Translations under genes and position numbers: made by a program
Shown: positions 36,289 through 44,510 of the stretch, one piece after another
Layout: each line of letters begins with the position of its first letter
Numbering within the stretch: position 1 is the first letter of the stretch
Notes under the pieces: generated by a model
Seen by the model: the letters and a program-made list of their open reading frames with translations, nothing else
What the model was told of the DNA's origin: nothing
Database searches by the model: none
Assembly: GCA_009838645.1 (NCBI GenBank)
Contig: VXRC01000049.1
Location: 372,001-436,000, forward strand
Reading direction: 5' to 3'
Length of the DNA: 64,000 nt
Source: Gemmatimonadota bacterium
Lineage (GTDB): Bacteria > JAAXHH01

Positions 36289-38295
36289 ATGACGTCGCGC
36301 ATCGCGGTACATCGCGCGAGCATGCCAAGCCGACCGGGAAAGACAGCGCTGATCGTGGCTACGAAAACCTATGATTCGCTGCCTTACACCGAACCGAACC
36401 ACCTCGTCCGGGATTTCGCCAGCCGCGGCATCGTCGCCCTGCCGCCTGAAAGCCTCGGCATCCCCGAAGAGATCCACCAACGCATATACACGCTGGAGAA
36501 GCAGGCCTACCTGGCAAGAAAACCGGTGACGCCAGGCGGCATACCTGAAGTCCTTGAAGTCATCAATGCGCCGGGTGTCGTCGATGCCTGCAACCGGATC
36601 GTGGGCCGGAACTGGGCCATAGTCCCCTTTACTCACAATGCCTCCTTCGCGAGCGGCGCCCGGGACCAGCACTGGCACAAGGACGACAACGGCCCGTACA
36701 ACGGCCGCAAGCAGCGCCATCACCAGGCTGTACAGATCGAGATGCTCTACTATCCCCAGGACGTGACCGAAGTCATGGGCCCTACGGCCACCGTTCCCTA
36801 CTCGCACTACTGGACGTTCAACCACGAAGAAAACCACGACAATTTCGCGGGTGCCGACCACCTCGATTTCGAATATCAGATCAGCGGGATGGAGGGTGTC
36901 CCGGTGAGCGGTCCCGATTCCAAATACGACTGGGAGGACGTCGTTCACCGGCGCACGGCCCACGACGTCCGGATGCGGGAAGCCGTGTCGAACACGGGAT
37001 GGCCCCTCGTGAAACCCCTCGAGGCGGCGCCGCTGCGGGCGGGAAGCGTGCTGCTTTATTCACACAACACGTTCCACAGGGGGAACCACCGGAGAGACGA
37101 CTGGCGCCTGTGGGACGCCCATCCCCGTTTCATGTGGCGTTTCTGGATCTATCGGACGACGGAACCGGACGGCGATGACCGCGATGAGCCCGGCGAAATT
37201 GCCTGGCGCGATATCGGCGTAGATCCCCTGACCGCGGTCGATCTGCGGGAGGCGAACGACGACACGACCGTGGTCTGGAGACACCATGATCACTGGATGC
37301 GGACGGGGCGGACGCCGCCACCGCGACCCGAAGCCCGTGCACTGCCCCAAGCGGGACGCGAAGCGGAGGCCGCTGAACTGTACGAACAGCTGCACGCCAT
37401 GGGCGACGAAGCGGAGCCCCAGCGTATCGGCGCGGCCTACCGACTGGCCTCGATCGGAGACGACGCACTGGCCGTCCAGCACCTCGGCGCAGCGCTCTAC
37501 AGCCACCGGGAGAGTGTCCGCCGCGCCGCAACCTACGGCCTGATCGCCGTCGGGGAGCAGGCCACGAAGACCTTCGTCGAAGCGACGAAGTCGCCGGTCA
37601 AATGGGTCAGGAAGGCCGGTGTGTACGGATTAGGCGACTGTGCCCCACTCACCGGCGAAGTACTGGCAGCCGCCGCTTCGCTGCTGCATCACGACCCTTC
37701 CGTGTACGTTCGTGCCGTCGCCGCGGGAACGATGGGCTGCCTGGGTCGCCGCGCCGCCGGGACGGGCGTTGGACGGTCCCTGGCGCCCCGGTGCCTCGAA
37801 GCGCTGGTCCGCAGTCTCGAACGGGAAGAAAACCGGTTGAGCATGGACCTGGCCCAGCAGCGGAGCATCAAGTTCGCACGGCCCACCGACGAGTGCGACG
37901 TCTGCGAAGGCAACGGCGTCGACATGGGCCTCGAGCGATTCGAACCGGTGCGCTCCGCGGTGCGGGAGAACGCCCTGTGGTCCATGGTCATCCTCTGTTC
38001 CCACGGGGCCAGCCTGGCGGGCGATGCGCTGGATTCCACCATCGATGCCCTGACCGAGGTGGTGCACAGCGACCGCAACGTCATCTGCGTGGGGTTCGCC
38101 ATGGACGCCCTCAGTCGCCTGGCCAACCTGGAATCCGGCGGGCCGGAAACGGATGAGCCCTCGCCGGCTGCTCTCGACCGGCTGCGCGCGGATCTTCTCG
38201 CGTTGCTTGGCGAGCCCCCTATCCGGTGCTGGGAAGCGCTCGTACGCGGCGGCCTGAGCACGGAACATCTTTCCACATTTTCCGATACCGGCTAG
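36289..38295 (+). CDS. phytanoyl-CoA-dioxygenase-like protein fused to HEAT repeats
   Basis: 668 aa from ATG 36289 (720 aa from ATG 36133). The first 290 residues are a PhyH-type Fe(II)/2-oxoglutarate oxygenase: HxD iron ligands in DQHWHKDDNG, a distal His in SHNTFHRGNHR and Arg residues beyond it. From about residue 360 the protein is HEAT repeats (EPQRIGAAYRLASIGDDAL, HRESVRRAATYGLIAVG, KWVRKAGVYGLGD, DPSVYVRAVAAGTMGCLG), interrupted by a CDVCEGNGVD loop. The HEAT half could recruit a protein substrate. The real start is uncertain: neither ATG has a good SD, and the longer form runs through an 11-bp repeat. Confidence 0.82.
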   Translation: MTSRIAVHRASMPSRPGKTALIVATKTYDSLPYTEPNHLVRDFASRGIVALPPESLGIPEEIHQRIYTLEKQAYLARKPVTPGGIPEVLEVINAPGVVDACNRIVGRNWAIVPFTHNASFASGARDQHWHKDDNGPYNGRKQRHHQAVQIEMLYYPQDVTEVMGPTATVPYSHYWTFNHEENHDNFAGADHLDFEYQISGMEGVPVSGPDSKYDWEDVVHRRTAHDVRMREAVSNTGWPLVKPLEAAPLRAGSVLLYSHNTFHRGNHRRDDWRLWDAHPRFMWRFWIYRTTEPDGDDRDEPGEIAWRDIGVDPLTAVDLREANDDTTVVWRHHDHWMRTGRTPPPRPEARALPQAGREAEAAELYEQLHAMGDEAEPQRIGAAYRLASIGDDALAVQHLGAALYSHRESVRRAATYGLIAVGEQATKTFVEATKSPVKWVRKAGVYGLGDCAPLTGEVLAAAASLLHHDPSVYVRAVAAGTMGCLGRRAAGTGVGRSLAPRCLEALVRSLEREENRLSMDLAQQRSIKFARPTDECDVCEGNGVDMGLERFEPVRSAVRENALWSMVILCSHGASLAGDALDSTIDALTEVVHSDRNVICVGFAMDALSRLANLESGGPETDEPSPAALDRLRADLLALLGEPPIRCWEALVRGGLSTEHLSTFSDTG

Positions 38296-38386
38296 CCCGG
38301 CCTTACCCTTCCATTCCGCTATTCACGCAGCGCATCGTACGCCCCGGGCTGTACCGCGCCTAACACCATGTTTCCAGGTGACTGCC

Positions 38387-39373
38387 GTGCCCCACATCCT
38401 CGTCGACAACATCGTCAAGACCTTCCGGATCGCCCAGCGGCGCCCCGGCCTCTGGGGCGCGCTACACGGGGTAGTGCGCCGTGAATACCGGACGATCAAG
38501 GCCCTGGACCGCGTCTCCTTCGAACTGGATCCGGGAGAACTGGTGGGCTACATCGGTCCCAACGGGGCGGGCAAGTCCACGACCGTAAAAGTCCTCTCCG
38601 GCATCCTGGTGCCCGATTCGGGATGGTGCGAGATCGACGGCCGCATCCCGTGGCGCAACCGGATCTCCAACGCGGCCAACATCGGCGTGGTGTTCGGCCA
38701 GCGGACCCAGTTGTGGTGGGATTTGCCCGTTATCGAGTCCTTCGATCTGCTGAGGGATATCTACCGGATCGGGGGTGATGAATACCTCCGGGCCAGGAAC
38801 GAGCTCGCGGCGCTCATGGACCTGGAACCGCTGTACGACGTCCCGGTGCGCCAGCTCAGTCTCGGCCAACGCATGCGGTGCGACCTGGCGGCGGCCCTGC
38901 TGCACGCGCCTTCGGTGCTCTTCCTGGACGAACCCACCATCGGACTGGACGCCGTTTCCAAGCTTGCCGTGCGGGATTTCATCAAGCGGCTGAACCGGGA
39001 ACGGGGCGTCACCGTCGTGCTGACCACCCATGACATGGACGACATCGAGGCCCTGTGCGACCGGGTGATGGTGATCGGACACGGGAGGATCCTGTCCGAC
39101 AGCACGCTGGACGACCTGCGCACCCGCGTCACCCGGGAGCGCCGCCTCATCATTGACCTGCTCGACGAAGGCCAGGCGATCGAGGATCCGGACGTTACCT
39201 TCATCTCGCGCAGCGGCAACCGTGTCCACCTGCAGTTCGATCCGGACCGCGTCCGGACGGCCGCCCTGATCAGCCGGATCACGGCGAAGTACGCCATCAA
39301 GGACCTGTTCGTCGAGAACCCGCCCATCGAAGAGATCATTTCACGGCTTTACGACGAACACGAACTCCGTTAA
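38387..39373 (+). CDS. ABC-2 exporter ATP-binding protein
   Basis: About 328 aa. Walker A GPNGAGKSTTVK, Q-loop region, signature LSLGQRMRCDLAAALLH, Walker B VLFLDEPTIGLD and switch His VVLTTHD are all intact. The long N-terminal part (HGVVRREYRTIKALDRVSFEL) is typical of the family paired with ABC2_membrane_6 permeases. The GTG at 38387 is preferred since AGGTGA lies 5 nt before it; GTG 38378 is the alternative. It is followed by two permease genes with short gaps, forming one exporter (substrate unknown). Confidence 0.92.
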   Translation: MPHILVDNIVKTFRIAQRRPGLWGALHGVVRREYRTIKALDRVSFELDPGELVGYIGPNGAGKSTTVKVLSGILVPDSGWCEIDGRIPWRNRISNAANIGVVFGQRTQLWWDLPVIESFDLLRDIYRIGGDEYLRARNELAALMDLEPLYDVPVRQLSLGQRMRCDLAAALLHAPSVLFLDEPTIGLDAVSKLAVRDFIKRLNRERGVTVVLTTHDMDDIEALCDRVMVIGHGRILSDSTLDDLRTRVTRERRLIIDLLDEGQAIEDPDVTFISRSGNRVHLQFDPDRVRTAALISRITAKYAIKDLFVENPPIEEIISRLYDEHELR

Positions 39374-39388
39374 ACCCGGACAGGCAGG

Positions 39389-40192
39389 ATGCAATCGTTC
39401 GTTCTCCCCTACACCGCCGTGCTGTCCGCCCGGTTCCGGATGATCCTCCAGTACCGGGCCGCCGCCATTGCCGGGTTCGTCACCCAGATCGGCTGGGGCG
39501 CGATCCGCGTCATGGCCATGGAGGCGTTCTACCGGTCCACGAGCGCCCCCCAGCCCATGCACCTCGAGGACGTCGTGACCTACATCTGGCTGGGCCAGGC
39601 GCTGCTCGGCCTGCTTCCGTGGAATCCCGATACGGAAATCCGCGCCATGGTGCGGTCGGGCACCGTGGCCTATGAACTCGTCCGGCCCGTGAACCTCTAT
39701 ACCTACTGGTTTTCCCGGTCGATGGCATTCCGGCTCGCGCCGACCTTCATGCGTTCCATCCCGCTGGCGATCCTTGCGTTGCTGTTTTTCGGGATGGAGG
39801 CGCCCGCCTCGCCCGAAGCCCTCGTATTCTGGCTGGCGGCGACCCTCGGCGCGGTGCTGCTCAGTACAGCCCTCACCGTGATCCTGTCCATCACGCTGAT
39901 GTGGACGATTTCCGGGGAGGGCGTGTCCTTTCTGGTCTCACCGGTCATCTATTTCCTGGCGGGGATGGTCATCCCCCTGCCCCTCTTCCCCGACTGGGCG
40001 CAACGCGTACTCGATCTCCTGCCGTTCCGCGGCATCTGCGACGCGCCGTTCAGGCTGTACATGGGCCATATCCCGGCCACGGAAGCCTGGGCCGTGCTGT
40101 TTCACCAGCTGATCTGGATCGTCATCCTGGTCGCCTTCGGCGCGTGGCTGCTCTCGAGAGCTACCCGCCGGCTCGTTGTACAAGGGGGTTGA
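39389..40192 (+). CDS. ABC-2 family permease (ABC2_membrane_6), first subunit
   Basis: 267 aa, six predicted helices. The segment GTVAYELVRPVNLYTYWFSR is the family hallmark (RTG..YELLRPV). It starts 15 bp after the ATPase stop and ends 3 bp before the second permease. Together with the ATPase it forms a type-2 exporter for an unknown hydrophobic or polymeric substrate. Confidence 0.88.
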   Translation: MQSFVLPYTAVLSARFRMILQYRAAAIAGFVTQIGWGAIRVMAMEAFYRSTSAPQPMHLEDVVTYIWLGQALLGLLPWNPDTEIRAMVRSGTVAYELVRPVNLYTYWFSRSMAFRLAPTFMRSIPLAILALLFFGMEAPASPEALVFWLAATLGAVLLSTALTVILSITLMWTISGEGVSFLVSPVIYFLAGMVIPLPLFPDWAQRVLDLLPFRGICDAPFRLYMGHIPATEAWAVLFHQLIWIVILVAFGAWLLSRATRRLVVQGG

Positions 40193-40195
40193 AGG

Positions 40196-40999
40196 ATGGC
40201 GGGCCCGCTTGCACTGTATACCCATTACGTGAGCATCTCCCTGCGAAGCCAGATGCAGTACAGGGTCTCGTTCCTGCTCGGTACCCTGGGCCAACTGTTC
40301 AGCACGGGGGTGGAATTCATAGGCATCCTCGCCCTGTTCGACCGCTTCGGCAGCCTGAACCAGTGGACGCTCGCCGAGGTCGCCTTCTTCTACGGAATCG
40401 TCAACGTGGCGTTCGCCGTGACCGACATGTTGTCCCGCGGCTTCGACCACGTGGGCCAACTGGTACGCACCGGCGAGTTCGACCGCATGCTGCTCCGGCC
40501 CCGGAGTACCGTGCTCCAGCTGATCGGGCAGGAATTCACCCTGAGGCGGCTTGGGCGTTTTGGCCAGGGCGCCGGCGTGCTGCTATGGGCGACGTTTTAC
40601 CTGGACGTCGACTGGTCTCCATCGGTCGCGGTCCTTACCGTGGTCACCGTATGCTGCGGCGCCTGCTTCTTTCTGGGACTGTTCATCAATATCGGCACGG
40701 TGTCCTTCTGGACCACGGAAACGCTCGAGCTCATGAACGTGTTGACCTACGGCGGCATCGAGGCTTCGAAATACCCGCTGGCCATATACCGAACCTGGTT
40801 CCGCCGGTTCTTTACCATGGTGATCCCCATGGGATGTGTGACCTATTTTCCGGTCGTGGCTATCCTCGGCCGGTCCGATCCGCTGGGCACGTCTCTCGCG
40901 TTTCAGTACGCGGCTCCCTTGTTCGGCCTGCTCTATTTCGTCCTGTCACTGTTCATCTGGCGGCTCGGGCTCCGGCACTATCGTTCGACGGGCAGCTAG
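40196..40999 (+). CDS. ABC-2 family permease (DUF990/ABC2_membrane_6), second subunit
   Basis: 267 aa, six helices. The conserved VRTGEFDRMLLRPRSTVLQL corresponds to GTVAYELVRPVNLYTYW of its partner. GAAGG precedes the ATG, and the stop of the first permease lies within 6 bp, so the two are coupled. The stop codon sits inside a 25-bp tandem repeat. Confidence 0.88.
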   Translation: MAGPLALYTHYVSISLRSQMQYRVSFLLGTLGQLFSTGVEFIGILALFDRFGSLNQWTLAEVAFFYGIVNVAFAVTDMLSRGFDHVGQLVRTGEFDRMLLRPRSTVLQLIGQEFTLRRLGRFGQGAGVLLWATFYLDVDWSPSVAVLTVVTVCCGACFFLGLFINIGTVSFWTTETLELMNVLTYGGIEASKYPLAIYRTWFRRFFTMVIPMGCVTYFPVVAILGRSDPLGTSLAFQYAAPLFGLLYFVLSLFIWRLGLRHYRSTGS

Positions 41000-41060
41000 C
41001 GCGCGCCGTTCAGCGGGCAGCTAACGCGCACCGTTCGACGGCCCGATCGGCGCGCCGTCC
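40986..41060. repeat. 25-bp tandem repeat across the stop of the second ABC-2 permease
   Basis: Copy 1 40986-41010 (contains TAG stop 40997-40999), copy 2 41011-41035 (three mismatches), copy 3 41036-41060 (degenerate). Each copy holds a stop triplet or its remnant. Confidence 0.8.
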
Positions 41061-41100
41061 TTCTTGACGATGTTCCGGAGCGCCTGTTTATTGGTCCGGT

Positions 41101-41592
41101 ATGGCGAACAACAGGCAGTACCGATCCAGAACGATGTTCGTGGGTACACGCGGCGTCAAGGAGTACCGGGCCAGCATACCCCGCTGGGTGAACGGCTCCG
41201 ATACCGTGCTCGAAATCGGCTGCGAATGGGGCACGACCACCACGATCATCGCCGAACACGCCGCGGCCGTCATCGGCACGGACGTCAGCCCGGTGGTCAT
41301 CGAAAGGGCCCGGGAACGCCACCCCCACATCCGGTTTGAAACGCTGGACGCTTTCGACGTGCGGGCCGCGCTCGAATTGAACGAGGACTTCACCAAGATC
41401 TATATCGACATGTCGGGGATATCAGGATACCGGTCGCTGCTGGACCTGATCGCCCTGCTGAACAGCTACGCCGCCGTATTGCGACCGGAAGCGATCGTGG
41501 TCAAAAGCGGCGCCCTGAAGCACTTCGCCTCCCGTTGCATTCCCTTCGGAGATGATGGAGCCTGGCGTGAGCGAGGACATGACAACCCGTGA
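41101..41592 (+). CDS. class I SAM-dependent methyltransferase-like protein
   Basis: 163 aa. Rossmann-type SAM site: motif I VLEIGCEWGTTTTII (about 36-50), acidic end of beta-2 VIGTDVSP, and a later FTKIYIDMSG strand. It is short for a stand-alone methyltransferase and the C-terminus ends abruptly inside the next gene. The target is unknown. It follows the ABC exporter by about 100 bp and overlaps the YdcF-like gene by 26 bp, so it may belong to the same transcription unit. Confidence 0.78.
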   Translation: MANNRQYRSRTMFVGTRGVKEYRASIPRWVNGSDTVLEIGCEWGTTTTIIAEHAAAVIGTDVSPVVIERARERHPHIRFETLDAFDVRAALELNEDFTKIYIDMSGISGYRSLLDLIALLNSYAAVLRPEAIVVKSGALKHFASRCIPFGDDGAWRERGHDNP

Positions 41593-42397
41593 GTCCCGCG
41601 GTGCCCATCGACGAAAGACGGGCATCCTCGTCCACGGATACAATCTGCATGCCGGCCAGTGGGAGGACGTGACCTGGGGCACACCGCCGGAACGGATCGG
41701 CCGCGTGCCCATGGGCGTGCTTGTGGCCCAGAGCGAGCAGGCGGACGTGATGGTCTTCGGTTCGGGCGCTTCGGAAAAGGACGGGTTGCTCGAATCCGAG
41801 GCGGCAACCCGGTTGTTGTGGGAGCGGTTCGACGAACTCGCCGGATTCGCGGTTTTCAAGGGTTGGGAGACCGAATTGACCCGTCCTCCCGCGGCCAGCC
41901 GGTTCAGGCAGCGGATCGAATCCATACTGCACCTGGACCGGACGTCGAAGAACACCCGTGACGAAATCGCCCATGCCGGCCGGGTTTTTATCGATCGGGA
42001 CGTGGAGCGGGTCATCCTGGTCTCTAGCCCGACCCATCTGCCGCGGTGCCTGAGGGACGCCTGTGCCATCTACGGGGAAGACGGGGACCTGTCGGGCCTG
42101 CTGCGGGAACTTTACGCCGCACCGAGCATCACCGGATACCCGGGGTACACGGCGGAGGACGTAGCCATATTCGAACCGCCCCATCGTCCGGACAGGCCGG
42201 GCGGCGTGGACAGCCGAGTCGGTGCGAACCGACGGACCGTGAAGGACCACCCGGACCGCCCGGTCCGCCCGGACCGCCCGGACCATCCTGGGGCTGACCT
42301 AAGCCGGGTGGTTGCCCGGGCGCACGATATTCCGGAGAACCAGCGGGAGCGTTTCATCCGGCGCCTGGATGACCTGCTGCAGGAGTTCGAGGCGTAA
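41567..42397 (+). CDS. YdcF/DUF218 family protein
   Basis: About 276 aa. Matches the DUF218 (YdcF/SanA/ElyC) fold: opening ILVHGYNLHAGQWE, a VLVAQSEQADVMVFGSG strand with ESEAATRLL, then RVILVSSPTHLPRC, the conserved late motif. E. coli relatives affect envelope integrity and SAM binding. The region 210-240 has Pro-Asp-Arg repeats encoded by the 9-bp microsatellite. GTG 41567 is chosen because GGAG lies 6 nt upstream; ATG 41552 and ATG 41579 are alternatives. Confidence 0.75.
   Translation: MSEDMTTRESRGAHRRKTGILVHGYNLHAGQWEDVTWGTPPERIGRVPMGVLVAQSEQADVMVFGSGASEKDGLLESEAATRLLWERFDELAGFAVFKGWETELTRPPAASRFRQRIESILHLDRTSKNTRDEIAHAGRVFIDRDVERVILVSSPTHLPRCLRDACAIYGEDGDLSGLLRELYAAPSITGYPGYTAEDVAIFEPPHRPDRPGGVDSRVGANRRTVKDHPDRPVRPDRPDHPGADLSRVVARAHDIPENQRERFIRRLDDLLQEFEA
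42251..42286. repeat. 9-bp tandem array (4 units) inside YdcF-like gene
   Basis: CCGGACCGC, CCGGTCCGC, CCGGACCGC, CCGGACCAT in direct tandem, read as Pro-Asp/Val-Arg triplets. Same unit family as at 5768, 25913 and 47913. Confidence 0.9.
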
Positions 42398-42427
42398 ACG
42401 CCGGTCCGGCAATCACCGGTCGGGCAA
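42398..42427. repeat. 15-bp tandem duplication directly after YdcF-like stop codon
   Basis: Two 15-bp units (42398-42412 and 42413-42427) with three mismatches, beginning on the base after the TAA stop. Confidence 0.7.
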
Positions 42428-42483
42428 ACAGCGGCCCCTCGGCTGGATCAGTAAAGCGAGCGGTCCATAACGAGGAACCAGAC

Positions 42484-43350
42484 ATGATGACCCCGGAACA
42501 ACGGTACCTGTTCGACGTGTTCGGCTACCTGCACATCGAGAACGCGCTGTCGAAGCAGGAGCTCGAGGCCTGCCAGCGCGCGTCGGCCCGGTACATGAAC
42601 ACGCCGGAGGACAAACTGCCGCCGGGATTCGGGTTCGACGGCAAGCGCCACCTCCACGGCTTCGCCTTCGACAAGTCGCTCGAGGCCCTGACCCGCCATC
42701 CGTCGATCTGGTCCATCGTGCGGGAACTCACCAACGACAAGCCCCGGCTGATCAGCGGCACGCTCCAGGTGGACCGCCCCGGGGAATCGGCCGTAGGGGG
42801 CCTGCATTGCGCCCGGGAGGGTTTCGGCTGGGAGAGCACCCGCTACGAGACCCATCATGGACGGGTCTACTGCGACGACATTATCGTGTTTCCCTACCTG
42901 GACGACGTTTTTCCCGGCGACGGCGGCCTTATCGTGCTGCCCGGATCCCACAAGGCGAATTTCCCCCGGCCGGACAGCCTGTTCAACGACGGACTCATGC
43001 ACGGTGTGGAGGACCTCGCACCGGGCGTGGTCAACATCACGCCCCGGGCGGGCGACATCATCGTGACTTCCGAGCTCATGACCCACGGCATCCTCGAATG
43101 GCGGCCCGGTGACCGGATCCGGCGCATCCTGGTGCTGCGGTACAAGCCCCAGCACGCCGGACTGGCCATGCCGTTCCCGGATGAGATCAAGGCCGTACTG
43201 TCCCCCGAAACGCTGGAACTCATCGAGACCGCCCACTACAACCACGTCAAGGACATTGTCAAGGACGACATGGCCGGCGGCCCGGAGAGCGGCCCGGAGG
43301 ACGACCAGGTGGGCGACCCGGAGGACGGACGGCAAGGGGCAGCCCCATGA
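42484..43350 (+). CDS. phytanoyl-CoA-dioxygenase-family protein with HxA in place of the HxD iron motif
   Basis: 288 aa double-stranded beta-helix of the PhyH family. The late segment VFPYLDDVFPGDGGLIVLPG, then SHK, is typical; the distal His is H201 (LMTHGILEW), with the 2-oxoglutarate-binding Arg in RIRRILVLRY. At the proximal iron position the protein has GGLHCAREGF, that is H108-C-A110, so the carboxylate ligand seems to be Ala. This pattern is known in Fe/2OG halogenases of the SyrB2 type, though here it may also mean a non-catalytic or differently ligated protein. The C-terminal tail is Gly/Asp/Glu-rich. The gene overlaps the next gene by 4 bp (ATGA). Confidence 0.82.
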   Translation: MMTPEQRYLFDVFGYLHIENALSKQELEACQRASARYMNTPEDKLPPGFGFDGKRHLHGFAFDKSLEALTRHPSIWSIVRELTNDKPRLISGTLQVDRPGESAVGGLHCAREGFGWESTRYETHHGRVYCDDIIVFPYLDDVFPGDGGLIVLPGSHKANFPRPDSLFNDGLMHGVEDLAPGVVNITPRAGDIIVTSELMTHGILEWRPGDRIRRILVLRYKPQHAGLAMPFPDEIKAVLSPETLELIETAHYNHVKDIVKDDMAGGPESGPEDDQVGDPEDGRQGAAP

Positions 43351-44507
43351 ATATCCGGAATATCCACGCCTTCACCGTGGATCTGTCCAAGGCCAGGAAG
43401 GCGGTAAAGACATCGCTGCAACGAAAGGGACGGCAGCCGTCAGGACCCATGGACCGGTACCCGGAGTACCGGGGTCGGCGCGGAGACGCGGGAGCCGCCT
43501 GGCCTTCGGCGGCGTGTATCGTGGAATCGGACGACGGTACTTTCGGCCTGGGACTGACCCAGCATAGCGGTCCCGTCCTCCCCATAGTCAACGAGCATTT
43601 CAGGCCGCTTTTGACGGGGCAGTCCGTCGTGGCCACGGAAAAGTGCTACGATCTCATGGTTCGAGCGAGCGCGGCCTACGGAAGTCTTGGCGCGACGAGC
43701 TACGCCATCAGCGCCGTGGACCTGGCCCTGTGGGATTTGAAAGGAAAGCTGCTGGGCCGGCCCGTGTACGAACTGCTTGGCGGTCCGCAGAAGGACCGCA
43801 TCGTCTGCTACGCCACGGGGTTCGATTTCGACTGGTACCTCGAACTGGGGTTCAGGGCGGTGAAACTGCCCATGCCCTATGGACCGGAAGATGGTATCGA
43901 CGGATTGAACAAAGCGGTGGAGATGGTGGAGGAGACCAGGTCCGCGATCGGAAACGATGTCGAGTTGATGCTGGACTGCTGGATGGCGCTGGACGTGGAA
44001 TACGCCGTGCGCCTCGGCGAATCGCTGAAGCCCTACCAGCTGAAGTGGCTGGAAGACTACCTGATGCCCCACGACCTGGACGGGTTCGCCGCCGTCCGCC
44101 GGCGCTTGCCCGGGCAGGGCCTCGCGACCGGAGAACACTGGTACCTGGCCGAACCGTTCCTGTATGCCGCGGAGCACCGGCTAGTGGATATCTTCCAACC
44201 GGACGTCAAGTGGTGCGGTGGGCTCTCCGCCGCAGTCCGCATCTGCCACATCGCCGAAGCCGCGGGCCTGACCGTCGCCCCGCACGGCGCCATGAACGAT
44301 CCCTACGGCCAGCACCTGGTCTTCGCCATGCCCGCGGCCCGTTGGGGAGAACGTTCCAGCGGGGTCTCTCCGCCCGGAGTACCCTTGTCGGATATGGTTG
44401 AATTGCCGGGAACGGCCGTGATCGAAGGCGGTTGCCTGGTCCCCAGCGATGCCCCCGGTTTCGGCATCGAAGCGGACCGGGCCTGGCTGGACCGCGTGGC
44501 CGTCTGA
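43347..44507 (+). CDS. enolase-superfamily acid-sugar dehydratase (L-rhamnonate dehydratase-like)
   Basis: 386 aa mandelate-racemase/muconate-lactonizing family member. Metal ligands in ELMLDCWMALDV, LKWLEDYLMP and ATGEHWY; the late strand IFQPDVKWCGGLSAAVRI and the catalytic His in TVAPHGAMNDP resemble rhamnonate dehydratase. It would dehydrate an aldonic acid to a 2-keto-3-deoxy acid. It is translationally coupled to the upstream PhyH-like gene, implying a shared substrate pathway. It ends 3 bp before the convergent mscS. Confidence 0.88.
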   Translation: MNIRNIHAFTVDLSKARKAVKTSLQRKGRQPSGPMDRYPEYRGRRGDAGAAWPSAACIVESDDGTFGLGLTQHSGPVLPIVNEHFRPLLTGQSVVATEKCYDLMVRASAAYGSLGATSYAISAVDLALWDLKGKLLGRPVYELLGGPQKDRIVCYATGFDFDWYLELGFRAVKLPMPYGPEDGIDGLNKAVEMVEETRSAIGNDVELMLDCWMALDVEYAVRLGESLKPYQLKWLEDYLMPHDLDGFAAVRRRLPGQGLATGEHWYLAEPFLYAAEHRLVDIFQPDVKWCGGLSAAVRICHIAEAAGLTVAPHGAMNDPYGQHLVFAMPAARWGERSSGVSPPGVPLSDMVELPGTAVIEGGCLVPSDAPGFGIEADRAWLDRVAV

Positions 44508-44510
44508 GCC

